The position numbers and the translations under genes were made by a program. From the NCBI GenBank assembly GCA_945965395.1, contig CAMFND010000160.1, positions 1-64,000 on the forward strand: a stretch of 64,000 nucleotides of DNA. Direction: 5' to 3'. Every line of letters starts with the position of its first letter. Position 1 is the first letter of the stretch. The notes beneath the pieces were generated by a model. The model ran no database searches and had not been told where the DNA came from. It saw nothing but the letters and a program-made list of their open reading frames with translations. Shown here piece after piece: positions 1 through 7,363 of the stretch. This stretch comes from an uncultured Bacteroides sp. Lineage in GTDB: Bacteria > Bacteroidota > Bacteroidia > Bacteroidales > Bacteroidaceae.

Positions 1-38
1 TAACAGTCAGATGCTCTAACCGACTGAGCTACTGAAGA
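1..38 (-). tRNA. tRNA-Asn (GTT), 5' part only
   Basis: The minus strand reads an acceptor 5' arm TCTTCAG, then TA, the D arm GCTCAGTCGGTTAGAGC, and the anticodon stem-loop TCTGACTGTTA. The loop CTGTTA places GTT at the anticodon, which is Asn. The molecule runs off the left edge inside the anticodon loop, so the T arm and 3' acceptor strand are not visible. The tRNA 5' end at 38 faces the plus-strand gene at 118. Confidence 0.85.
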
Positions 39-91
39 AGGTTTTCCTTTAATTGCGATGCAAAGGTAGTAGGATATTTTGAATTATGCAA

Positions 92-99
92 TATCTTTG
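92..99 (+). promoter_or_regulatory. Bacteroides -7 promoter box (TATCTTTG)
   Basis: The sequence TATCTTTG matches the Bacteroidetes primary sigma -7 consensus TAnnTTTG and lies 18 bases before the kinase ATG at 118. A TTTG stands at 78-81 but is closer than the usual -33 spacing, so only the -7 element is well supported. It predicts a very short leader. Confidence 0.55.
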
Positions 100-117
100 C
101 AAAAAAAATGAAGTAAA

Positions 118-1104
118 ATGGATAAAATTATAGGAATGGGCAATGCATTGGTCGATGTACTGGTAAGAATTGATGACGATTCCTTGCTGGAAAAGCTACA
201 TTTGCCCAAAGGAAGCATGCAGTTGATACAAGAAGACACCTTGTCTGAAATACGTAAATATACCTCAGGGATGAAAATTCATCGCTCTACTGGTGGTTCG
301 GCCGGCAATACGGTCTGTGCACTGGCCGCATTGGGAGCCAATCCCGGATTTATCGGAAAGGTAGGTCAGGACGAGACGGGAGTTTTCTTTGGTGATACCC
401 TTCGCCAGCGTGGGGTAAATGCCTTGCTAGCCACCTGCGATTTGCCGTCGGGCATTGCGTCGACTTTCATTTCTACCGATGGAGAGCGTACGTTCGGTAC
501 TTATTTGGGAGCAGCTGCCACACTGAGAGCAGAAGACTTGTCGCGTAAAATGTTTGCCGGATATAATTATCTCTATATTGAAGGCTATCTTTTGCAAGAC
601 CATGACCTGATGCTGCGTGCCGTACAGCTGGCCAAGGAAGAAGGACTTCAGGTTTGTCTCGACATGGCAAGCTATAATGTGGTGGAAGCCGAACGTGACT
701 TCTTCGACCAGTTGATTGTGAAATATGTGGACATCGTGTTTGCCAATGAGAGCGAAGCACTGGCCTATACGGGAAAAGCTCCTCATGAGGCTTTGGAAGA
801 AATTGCGTCCAAATGCAGCATTGCCGTGGTGAAAACCGGAAAAGAAGGCTCCCTCGTGAAGAAAGGAACAGAAGTCATTCAACTGCTTTCTTGTCCGGTC
901 GATAATGTGCTGGACACCACAGGTGCAGGCGATTTCTATGCCGCCGGTTTCATGTACGGTCTGACGTGCGGTTATTCGCTGGAGAAATGCGTGCAAATCA
1001 GTACCATTTTGGCCACAGCCGTCATTCAGGAAGTCGGCACCACCTTACCTGCCAGGAAATGGGACGAAATTAAGTTAAATATTGAATCACTTCTGCAAGT
1101 CTAA
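118..1104 (+). CDS. PfkB-family carbohydrate/nucleoside kinase (adenosine kinase-like)
   Basis: This 328-residue cytosolic sugar or nucleoside kinase of the ribokinase/PfkB fold has the right length for the family. The N-terminal signature is IGMGNALVDVLV. A glycine-rich substrate stretch STGGSAGNTVCALAALG lies near residue 60, and the C-terminal PfkB signature DTTGAGDFYAAGF near residue 266 carries the catalytic Asp and anion hole. Adenosine kinase-like members of this clade are common in Bacteroidetes, but the substrate (adenosine, ribose or a fructose-type sugar) cannot be read from the motifs. The ATG at 118 follows a TATCTTTG promoter box closely. The next gene, an S41 protease, starts within about 50 bases on the same strand, so the two may be co-transcribed. 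Confidence 0.85.
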   Translation: MDKIIGMGNALVDVLVRIDDDSLLEKLHLPKGSMQLIQEDTLSEIRKYTSGMKIHRSTGGSAGNTVCALAALGANPGFIGKVGQDETGVFFGDTLRQRGVNALLATCDLPSGIASTFISTDGERTFGTYLGAAATLRAEDLSRKMFAGYNYLYIEGYLLQDHDLMLRAVQLAKEEGLQVCLDMASYNVVEAERDFFDQLIVKYVDIVFANESEALAYTGKAPHEALEEIASKCSIAVVKTGKEGSLVKKGTEVIQLLSCPVDNVLDTTGAGDFYAAGFMYGLTCGYSLEKCVQISTILATAVIQEVGTTLPARKWDEIKLNIESLLQV

Positions 1105-1157
1105 CCGGAATAATGTGTTTATTTGCAAGGAAGAACAATTTTGTAAACAGACTATAT

Positions 1158-2879
1158 ATGAATGCAAGAAAAATGCTGGCCGGAGCCTTTATCGTGATGT
1201 TAGGGATGGGCATGACCAGCTTCAAGGAAGACGACCGTAATTTTCAGATATCAAAGAATCTGGACATATTCAACTCCATTTTCAAGGAACTGGATATGTT
1301 TTATGTAGATACCGTGAATGCCGAAAAAATGATTCAGACCGGAGTGGAAGGCATGCTTTCACTGACCGACCCTTATACGGAGTACTATCCGGAAGAAGAG
1401 GTGAGCAGTCTCAAGGAAATGACTACCGGAAAATACGGCGGTATCGGTGCGGCCATCCGCTATTATGAGGCCAAAGACCGTATTGCGGTGGTAGAGCCTA
1501 CCGAAGGCATGCCGGCAGCCGAAGCCGGAGTCAAGGCAGGCGACATCATTCTCTCGGTAGGAGGAAAAGAAATGGTACGTGGCGACATGAAGCCCCAGGA
1601 ATTTTCTTCCAAGGTCAGCGAAGCACTGCGTGGAGAACCGGGCACGTCGTTCGTACTGAAAGTGCTGCGTCCGCTCAAGAACGACAGTACGGTGATGGAA
1701 TTTAAAATCACCCGTAAGAACATCCGTACCAATCCGGTGCCTTATTACGGCATGGTGAAAGACAGCATAGGCTATTTGGCTTTGTCCAGCTTTACGGAAA
1801 ATTCTGCCAAGGATTTCAAAAAAGCTTTCATCGAACTGAAACAGAAAGGTGCCAAGTCGCTGATTATCGACTTGCGCGACAACGGAGGAGGTTCCTTGTC
1901 GGAAGCGGTAGACATTGTCAATCTTTACGTACCGAAGGGACAGGAAATTGTGGTGACAAAAGGGAAGGTACGTCAGGCACAAGGTTCTTATAAAACTCAG
2001 AATGAACCGGTCGATACACAGATTCCGCTGGCAGTACTCGTGAACGGTGCCACGGCTTCGGCTTCTGAAATCGTGAGCGGTTCGTTGCAGGACCTGGACC
2101 GTGCGGTAGTCATCGGTTCGCGCACCTTCGGAAAAGGACTGGTGCAGACCATCCGTCCGTTGCCTTACAACGGCACGCTGAAAGTGACCACTTCCAAATA
2201 CTATATTCCCAGCGGACGTTGTATCCAGGCTATCGACTATGCCAAGAAGAATGCCGACGGTTCAGTAGCCCGTACACCCGACAGTCTGACCACCGTATTC
2301 CATACGGCTGCCGGACGTGAGGTGCGTGATGGAGGAGGTATTCGTCCGGACATTGAAGTGAAGGGAGACAAGATTCCGAACATCGTGTTCTACCTGATGA
2401 ACGACGACCTGATTTTCGATTACGCTACCCAATATTGCTGGGATCATCCTACATTGGCTTCGGTAGACGACTTCAAACTGACCGATGCCGATTATGAGGC
2501 TTTCAAGAAACTGGTGAAATCACGTAACTTTACTTACGACCGCCAGAGTGAGAAGATGCTGAAAAGCCTGAAGGAAATCGCCGAGTTTGAGGGTTACATG
2601 ACCGAGGCAGCAGAGGAATTCAAGGCGCTGGAAAAGAAGCTCAACCATAACTTGGACCGTGACCTGGATTATTTTGCCAAACCGATTAAGGAATATATCT
2701 CACAGGAAATCGTGACCCGCTATTTCTATCAGCGTGGTGCTGCGATGGAAAGGTTGAAAGATGATACTGATTTGGAAGAAGCCATCAAGGTATTGCAGAA
2801 TCCTGTCCGTTACCGGGAGATTCTTTCGGCACCGGTAAAGAAAGACGAACCGGCAAAGAAGGAAGAAACGAAGAAATAA
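1158..2879 (+). CDS. S41-family C-terminal processing protease (CtpA-like)
   Basis: This periplasmic serine protease of the tail-specific S41 family cleaves proteins at exposed C-termini. From the N-terminus there is a signal peptide/anchor (KMLAGAFIVMLGMGMTS), a helical region, a PDZ domain (GGIGAAIRYYEAKDRI to PAAEAGVKAGDIILSVGG), and an S41 core with DLRDNGGG. The serine motif TASASE is at residues 299-304 and the lysine motif RTFGKG near 328, giving the Ser-Lys dyad. A C-terminal helical tail ends in a Lys/Glu-rich stretch. I chose the ATG at 1158 because it puts a normal short n-region before the hydrophobic segment. An in-frame ATG at 1113 would add 15 residues. The gene follows the PfkB kinase closely. 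It is intact and ordinary for Bacteroidetes. Confidence 0.88.
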   Translation: MNARKMLAGAFIVMLGMGMTSFKEDDRNFQISKNLDIFNSIFKELDMFYVDTVNAEKMIQTGVEGMLSLTDPYTEYYPEEEVSSLKEMTTGKYGGIGAAIRYYEAKDRIAVVEPTEGMPAAEAGVKAGDIILSVGGKEMVRGDMKPQEFSSKVSEALRGEPGTSFVLKVLRPLKNDSTVMEFKITRKNIRTNPVPYYGMVKDSIGYLALSSFTENSAKDFKKAFIELKQKGAKSLIIDLRDNGGGSLSEAVDIVNLYVPKGQEIVVTKGKVRQAQGSYKTQNEPVDTQIPLAVLVNGATASASEIVSGSLQDLDRAVVIGSRTFGKGLVQTIRPLPYNGTLKVTTSKYYIPSGRCIQAIDYAKKNADGSVARTPDSLTTVFHTAAGREVRDGGGIRPDIEVKGDKIPNIVFYLMNDDLIFDYATQYCWDHPTLASVDDFKLTDADYEAFKKLVKSRNFTYDRQSEKMLKSLKEIAEFEGYMTEAAEEFKALEKKLNHNLDRDLDYFAKPIKEYISQEIVTRYFYQRGAAMERLKDDTDLEEAIKVLQNPVRYREILSAPVKKDEPAKKEETKK

Positions 2880-2920
2880 GGCCTCAGAGAGGCTTCTGGA
2901 GAGCTTTCAAGTAAGGCCCG

Positions 2921-3040
2921 GAAAACGCAAGTACGTTTTGTTTCAAACGCAAGTGCATTTGAAGTGAAACGTACTTGCGTTTTTAGTAAAATGTACTTGC
3001 GTTTTGGGGAAAACGCAAAGGCGTTTGATTCGAAACGCTT
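2921..3040. repeat. Intergenic motif island A (ACGCAAGTAC / GTACTTGCGT)
   Basis: Between the S41 protease and the AT-rich cassette, about six copies of a 10-12 base motif occur in both orientations. AAAACGCAAGTACGTTT (2922-2938) pairs with AAACGTACTTGCGTTTT (2968-2984) as a near-perfect 17-base inverted repeat. Further copies are AAACGCAAGTGC (2945-2956), ATGTACTTGCGTTTT (2991-3005), AAAACGCAAAGGCGTTT (3010-3026) and CGAAACGC (3031-3038). No ORF is supported here. The transcript could fold into long hairpins and might end the upstream operon, but there is no clean T-tract. Two other islands with different motifs but the same layout occur at 40621-40711 and 51688-51766. Confidence 0.75.
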
Positions 3041-3113
3041 CGGTATTTTGAAATGGGCGAAGTATTAACCTAAAAATAGCATAAAGATAACCTGATATCT
3101 AACAACTCTTACT

Positions 3114-3121
3114 TACCTTTG
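3114..3121 (+). promoter_or_regulatory. Candidate -7 promoter box (TACCTTTG) for the AT-rich cassette
   Basis: TACCTTTG matches TAnnTTTG and is the only good match in the stretch before the membrane-protein/ABC cassette. No convincing TTTG lies at the -33 position. If real, the transcript starts near 3128, giving a leader of about 280 bases before the ATG at 3408. That leader would include the 40-codon ORF at 3181. Confidence 0.4.
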
Positions 3122-3180
3122 CAATAGTAAAATAGAATATCGATTATTGATTCAGTTGCCGTTTTAATTCATGATAGATT

Positions 3181-3303
3181 ATGCTGCTTGTTATAATTTC
3201 ATTTTGCTTAATATCAATAGCGTGTATGGTAAAAAATAAGAAGTTGAAATATTCTTTATTCATATCATCTATCCTTATTTCTATATTAAGTATGTATTTA
3301 TAA
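3181..3303 (+). CDS. Possible 40-residue two-segment membrane peptide
   Basis: The plus strand reads an uninterrupted ATG-to-TAA frame of 40 codons beginning MLLVIISFCLISIACMV, with a basic middle (KNKKLK) and a second hydrophobic stretch (SLFISSILISILSMYL). Two hydrophobic segments around a basic turn are what a small hairpin membrane protein looks like. The frame lies between the TACCTTTG box and the cassette's first clear gene. I recognise no family and see no obvious ribosome-binding site. AT-rich DNA produces hydrophobic short frames by chance, so this is only a candidate. The opposite strand (3144-3350) also has an open frame that looks less protein-like. Confidence 0.25.
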   Translation: MLLVIISFCLISIACMVKNKKLKYSLFISSILISILSMYL

Positions 3304-3407
3304 GTTATTGCAATATAGGTGTGCAAATGTCTATGCAATATTAAGTACAATACATTGTATTGGCTATGTGTAGATATAAAGCAAATAAGGAATATTTTGT
3401 TTGTGTT

Positions 3408-4349
3408 ATGAATCGCAATATTTTACCTTATCTGAAACTGTGTTTAAAACAAATTATGTGTTTACTTGTAAGCATAGGTCCGTTCCGGTCTCTGTTTCTG
3501 CTTGGTATTGCTGTCATTCTATTTTATGCTTTCACGAAAGTAATTAGTGTATGGATATTACCAGTGTGTTATCTGATTATACTCTGGCTGTATCATAACA
3601 GTAGAATAGACAAGGAGTTTCTGTCTTTACAGGTGCATGGAATCAAAAGATTGTTTACGGCAGAATATTTATTGCTCGGTTTACCGTTTATTATTTCAGG
3701 GATTATTGCTGCAAATTATATTTCTTTACCGGTTATCATGCTGACTGCGGTAGTTATGCTGTGGATTCACCTTGTCAGATTTCATTCTATAGTTCTGCCT
3801 ATGCCTTTATTATACAGTGGAGATTTGCTGTATAGAAGGATGTTCCGGAAAAAAGTACTACTGTATGCGGTATTGCTCTTTCTGTCTTTCATGGGAGTAT
3901 TGCATGACAATATCAATCTCTGTAAAGTATGCCTGATACTGTGGGGAACTATTCAGGGAACGGCATATACGGTGATGCCACCGAAGCATGAACTTTCTGT
4001 CTATAATAGTTTCGGAATGTATCAGCTGGTACTGGTAAAATCAAGGCTGAGGAATATCTTTATAACCATGTTCCTGTTCATTGTACTTATGCTTGTGCTG
4101 ATACACGATACAGAAGCTATACTTTTCTGTCTTGTATTGTTTTCTTTGACATTGTTATACCAGTGGAATATGGGCATGGCAAGATTCTCCTTTGAGACAC
4201 AAACTGTAATGGGAATATACTGGCTGCTATTCCCGTTGCCGTTGTTTTTAGTTTCGATTATGAACTCAGTCGTACTGATTCTTTATTTGGCATTGAATAT
4301 GGGGCTTACACTTTCAGTCAAGAAAAAATATAAACATATATGGAACTGA
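3408..4349 (+). CDS. Multi-pass membrane protein, probable ABC permease partner
   Basis: About 313 residues from ATG 3408, with roughly eight to ten hydrophobic segments (for example SLFLLGIAVILFYAF, VIMLTAVVMLWIHLV, VLLYAVLLFLSFMGVL, FLFIVLMLVLI). It has no signal peptide and ends in a short basic cytoplasmic tail. An upstream in-frame start at 3360 would add 16 non-hydrophobic residues and is less likely. I do not recognise the family by motif. The stop overlaps the following ABC ATPase start by 10 bases, and such translational coupling usually means permease and ATPase subunits of one exporter. That role is inferred from context. Base composition is visibly AT-richer than in the housekeeping genes on both sides. 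Confidence 0.6.
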   Translation: MNRNILPYLKLCLKQIMCLLVSIGPFRSLFLLGIAVILFYAFTKVISVWILPVCYLIILWLYHNSRIDKEFLSLQVHGIKRLFTAEYLLLGLPFIISGIIAANYISLPVIMLTAVVMLWIHLVRFHSIVLPMPLLYSGDLLYRRMFRKKVLLYAVLLFLSFMGVLHDNINLCKVCLILWGTIQGTAYTVMPPKHELSVYNSFGMYQLVLVKSRLRNIFITMFLFIVLMLVLIHDTEAILFCLVLFSLTLLYQWNMGMARFSFETQTVMGIYWLLFPLPLFLVSIMNSVVLILYLALNMGLTLSVKKKYKHIWN

Positions 4350-4633
4350 TATATATAAAAGATTTGAGCAAGGCATACGGTAAGACAAGAGTGCTTGATA
4401 ACCTTTCCGTCTCTTATGAATCCGGGAAAATCTACGGACTGGTGGGAGAAAACGGAGCCGGGAAAACTACACTCTTCAACTTCATAATATCATCGCATCT
4501 TGTCAATACGTTACATGAACTGTGTGATGAGATTGATTTTCTGGATAGTCATACCATTCGGAAAAGATATATTCATGCATCAATAGATGAAATTGAGCAG
4601 GATATATTAAATAAGGAAAACAGTAATATGTAA
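4340..4633 (+). pseudogene. ABC transporter ATPase with central deletion
   Basis: The 97-codon frame starts like a normal ABC ATPase, with an A-loop region (KAYGKTRVLDNLSV) and a Walker A motif GENGAGKTT at residues 37-45. It then jumps directly to the H-loop region (IISSHL, His at 53) and the usual downstream DEIDFLD. The Q-loop, the LSGGQ signature and Walker B are absent. A typical ABC domain has about 140-150 residues between Walker A and the H-loop, so an in-frame deletion of roughly 420-450 bases is the simplest reading. The product cannot hydrolyse ATP as a normal ABC subunit. It overlaps the membrane-protein gene by 10 bases and precedes the S41-like gene by 11 bases. Confidence 0.75.
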
Positions 4634-4644
4634 AAAATGATATC

Positions 4645-6045
4645 ATGATTGACAATGCTTTTCATAAAATACCGGTAACTTTCTTTGATGAAAGTTACAA
4701 TAAATATCAGAATGAGGTAATGAACCTGTTGCATTTTATCAGGGCATTTCATCCTGTAAGTATAGTTAATCCTGAGAGATTCAACAGATTTGAAGGACAG
4801 GTAGAGAAAATCTGTCATGAAATGAAAGATATGATGGATTTGCAGCACTTCCAGTTTGCCTTGAACTCTTTGTTAGCCATACTTGAAGACGCACATACTT
4901 ATTTCATGCCTGAAGATGGATTAATTTATCCATACGAGATAAGATATTATGAAGGTTGTTTTTATCTGTATGCCATAGATTCGAAGTATCCTGATTTCAC
5001 GGGAAAAGAGATTGTTTCCATCAATGGTATACCTGTTAAAAATATCAGGTCGGCTATGCGTAAGGCAATGCCCTCGGAGAATAAAGTGAAGGCAGGACTA
5101 TGGAGTTTTTATCTGAATCGTAAAGCATTGCTGCATCAGATAGGATTGGATACTGCAAAGGGAGTTTGTCTTGGCTTTCATGATGGAAGTAGTTTGCTTT
5201 TTAAGTCGGAAACAGAGAAACGTTCCGGATGGCATCAAGTGAATTTCCCTCCATATCCTGTTACTGTGAAGCGTGATGATTTGTTCTCCTATCAGATCAT
5301 TGAAGATAAATGCTATCTGCAATTTAATGCGATGTATGATTTGCAGTCGTATTTGCAACTCTGTCAGATTACGGGTACCAAAGTTGAGGATAATTACCTG
5401 AACTTTCTGCCGTCATTTTCTGATTTTATAGATAAGATGGATGCCGATATAAATCAGCATCATATACGGAAGCTGGTGGTTGATATGCGTTATAATGGTG
5501 GAGGAAACAGTATGCTTGGCGACCAGCTTCTCCAATATCTTGGTGTTGATACGGGCACTATATCAAGATATAAGACACTTGTCAGAAAATCAGATTTTCT
5601 TTTCAAGTGTATGCCTGATTTCTATGATTGCAGCAAATGTAAATCAGAAGAACTTATTACAATGGGAGATTTTGAGAACTTGCACTCTCTTCCAAAAATA
5701 AAGAACCGTTTTGAAGGGAAGGTAATATTCATACAAGGCCAGAACACCTTCAGCAGTGCAAATTATTTGCTTACAACTGTAAAGGATAATCATCTTTTCC
5801 CCATTATAGGTACTCCGACCTCGCAGAAATCGACTTGCTTTGGCGATGTGTTGCCTGTTGAACTGCCATTTACAGGTACAAAGGGATACATAAGTCACTC
5901 TTTCTTTGAAAGACCGGATGTGAGACGTAATGAGGAGTACTGTTTATATCCTGATTTTCATATACCTATGTCTATGGATGAAAGGTTGAATGGTATTGAT
6001 AAATGTTGGGAATGGATTGAAATGAATATAATGTATTATTTATAG
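4645..6045 (+). CDS. S41-like serine peptidase of an AT-rich export cassette
   Basis: This 466-residue protein has the S41 core. RYNGGGNS near residue 281 matches the family's D/NxGG strand. TFSSAN (368-373) gives the nucleophile serine, and Lys395 in TSQKST is the likely general base. No signal peptide or transmembrane segment is visible at either end, unlike CtpA-type proteases, so it may act in the cytoplasm or be exported another way. The N-terminal 200 residues are divergent and the PDZ domain is degenerate or absent (GKEIVSINGIPV hints at its substrate-binding strand). The start ATG 4645 lies 11 bases after the ATPase remnant, and the aspartyl protease begins 3 bases after this stop. 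The tight spacing implies one transcript. Substrate unknown; processing of an exported peptide is inferred from the neighbours. Confidence 0.7.
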   Translation: MIDNAFHKIPVTFFDESYNKYQNEVMNLLHFIRAFHPVSIVNPERFNRFEGQVEKICHEMKDMMDLQHFQFALNSLLAILEDAHTYFMPEDGLIYPYEIRYYEGCFYLYAIDSKYPDFTGKEIVSINGIPVKNIRSAMRKAMPSENKVKAGLWSFYLNRKALLHQIGLDTAKGVCLGFHDGSSLLFKSETEKRSGWHQVNFPPYPVTVKRDDLFSYQIIEDKCYLQFNAMYDLQSYLQLCQITGTKVEDNYLNFLPSFSDFIDKMDADINQHHIRKLVVDMRYNGGGNSMLGDQLLQYLGVDTGTISRYKTLVRKSDFLFKCMPDFYDCSKCKSEELITMGDFENLHSLPKIKNRFEGKVIFIQGQNTFSSANYLLTTVKDNHLFPIIGTPTSQKSTCFGDVLPVELPFTGTKGYISHSFFERPDVRRNEEYCLYPDFHIPMSMDERLNGIDKCWEWIEMNIMYYL

Positions 6046-6048
6046 TCT

Positions 6049-6744
6049 ATGAAGAAGAGTTCTTATAAATACAGTCGTATATTTTATTATGGATTAATGG
6101 CTGGTGCTGCAATAGGAATACTTATAATGTCGTACTTTCTTATGTGCTATAATACACCAATATCTCATTTCCATGCTTCATTAAATGATGAAGATTATTT
6201 ACAAATTCAATTATCAAATAAGCATTATGTGTTTGACACTGGGGCGAATGTTACTGTTATTTGCTCAGACACAATACCGGGAAACTCTGTTTTCTCTATA
6301 TCAAAGGCTGTTACAGATATACATGGCAACAAATCCAGTGGAAAGGTATATCTATTAAATCACTTTAAGTTAGGTGAGCTGGAAGCAAGGTTTCAGACTT
6401 GCATGATAAGGCCTGAACAGTATTTGTTTGGAGACGTCAGCGGTATATTGGGAACGGATGTTATAAGTAGAGCGGACTGGTGCATTGATTTTAAGGAGAA
6501 GAAGATAATGGCTGGTTCAACTATACCTGAACATTATGATTTTATGTTGGAATATAATGTAAAGAATAACTTGTATTATGCAGATATGAAGATAGGGAAT
6601 TTGACTGTCAAGGATATTCTGATAGATATCGGATACAGTCGTAGTGATTTTGTACTTGAAGATAAATTCAGGCAAAGTTTGAAAGGTCTTGAATTTAGTA
6701 AAACTGATACATGTTTTTCGTTTACCAATGCCAAGGAGATATAG
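6049..6744 (+). CDS. Retropepsin-like aspartyl protease, C-terminus frameshifted
   Basis: An N-terminal anchor (about residues 11-33, FYYGLMAGAAIGILIMSYF) is followed by a first lobe with the catalytic motif VFDTGAN (Asp63) and a second lobe with ILIDIGYS (Asp near 196). In the second lobe the usual DTG/DSG reads DIG, so the second active-site loop is altered. The frame closes at 6744 after NAKEI, but the family's normal ending (ILGLDFF followed by RFSSVHID) continues in another frame to 6895. The ORF is therefore truncated by a frameshift. Such two-lobe proteins in Bacteroidetes are usually membrane- or lipid-anchored and face the periplasm. It is probably non-functional or impaired. Confidence 0.65.
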   Translation: MKKSSYKYSRIFYYGLMAGAAIGILIMSYFLMCYNTPISHFHASLNDEDYLQIQLSNKHYVFDTGANVTVICSDTIPGNSVFSISKAVTDIHGNKSSGKVYLLNHFKLGELEARFQTCMIRPEQYLFGDVSGILGTDVISRADWCIDFKEKKIMAGSTIPEHYDFMLEYNVKNNLYYADMKIGNLTVKDILIDIGYSRSDFVLEDKFRQSLKGLEFSKTDTCFSFTNAKEI

Positions 6745-6895
6745 TAAGAGCGAATGTCTTCTGAATGACATGTATATTGAAAAAGTTACTTTCTCTTTTT
6801 CAATGAATAGAAATATTCTCGGTCTTGATTTTTTTTAGCGATTTTCGTCCGTACATATTGACTCAGATAACTGTAGGATATATTGCTGTAAATAG
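6728..6895 (+). pseudogene. Out-of-frame tail of the aspartyl protease
   Basis: In the frame beginning at 6728 the sequence reads KSECLLNDMYIEKVTFSFS, then MNRNILGLDFF, an in-frame TAG at 6836-6838, then RFSSVHIDSDN up to a stop at 6893. NILGLDFF-x-RF is the expected last strand of a retropepsin-like protein, so this is the missing C-terminus of the gene at 6049. Two lesions separate it from an intact gene: an indel around 6725-6740, and the TAG, which is one base from AAG (Lys) and follows a run of eight T. Confidence 0.6.
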
Positions 6896-6914
6896 TTTAT
6901 TATAAAGATTCACG

Positions 6915-7274
6915 ATGGTTATGAAACTGAAGTTTATAATATCAGGCATTCTGATTGCCGTTATCGGGCTGGTACTGTCGCACACATATCGTCCGTATGT
7001 GTATGAGAACCATATCAATGATTTTCATCTGGCAGATGTGATAGGCAGTATCGTATGTGTACCTGCTGCTGTGTTATTCTTTTATGGCATTGACAGCAGA
7101 TATTCAATAAAGCAATACACAATTAAGGGTACAATCGTTTATATTGCATACGAGTTTCTCGGACTTTTTCATATACATGGCACTTTCGATGTATATGATA
7201 TTATCGCCATAATAATAAGCAGCCTGCTATTTTATGGGATATGTGTGTGGCTTGGAATTATAGATGAAAAATAG
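6915..7274 (+). CDS. Small multi-pass membrane protein, unknown
   Basis: This 119-residue protein has about four hydrophobic segments (FIISGILIAVIGLVLS, VIGSIVCVPAAVLFFYGI, TIVYIAYEFLGLFH, IIAIIISSLLFYGICVWLGI). An alternative start at 6921 (MKLKF) gives a more typical N-terminus. I recognise no family. It is the last gene of the AT-rich cassette and ends just before a strong hairpin terminator. With the membrane protein, ATPase remnant and two proteases upstream it may be an immunity or accessory component, but that is speculation from position only. Confidence 0.55.
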   Translation: MVMKLKFIISGILIAVIGLVLSHTYRPYVYENHINDFHLADVIGSIVCVPAAVLFFYGIDSRYSIKQYTIKGTIVYIAYEFLGLFHIHGTFDVYDIIAIIISSLLFYGICVWLGIIDEK

Positions 7275-7297
7275 CTATTTATCCATGCTTTATACAG

Positions 7298-7346
7298 AAA
7301 CCGTCTGCATGCCTTGAAAAAATCAAGATTCATGCAGACGGTTTTT
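7298..7346. terminator. Bidirectional hairpin terminator
   Basis: AAACCGTCTGCATG (7298-7311) pairs perfectly with CATGCAGACGGTTT (7331-7344), with a small CTTGA/TCAAG hairpin in the loop, followed by T-rich sequence on the plus strand and preceded by A-rich sequence for the minus strand. It separates the convergent AT-rich cassette and the ispG operon. Confidence 0.85.
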
Positions 7347-7363
7347 GTATCTGAGCCGGAGAA

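Noticed and set aside
427..996. Long minus-strand frame inside the PfkB kinase gene
   Set aside because: It is the antisense of a well-supported kinase and shows no domain. Similar shadows inside ispG, purE, the GH2 genes and others were dismissed for the same reason.
2921..3040. CRISPR array or tRNA-like cluster at motif island A
   Set aside because: The units are about 10-17 bases, vary in sequence, alternate orientation and lack unique spacers of constant length; no cas gene is in the window.
3144..3350. 68-codon minus-strand open frame before the AT-rich cassette
   Set aside because: AT-rich low-complexity translation with no domain, no promoter box on that strand and a competing plus-strand frame.
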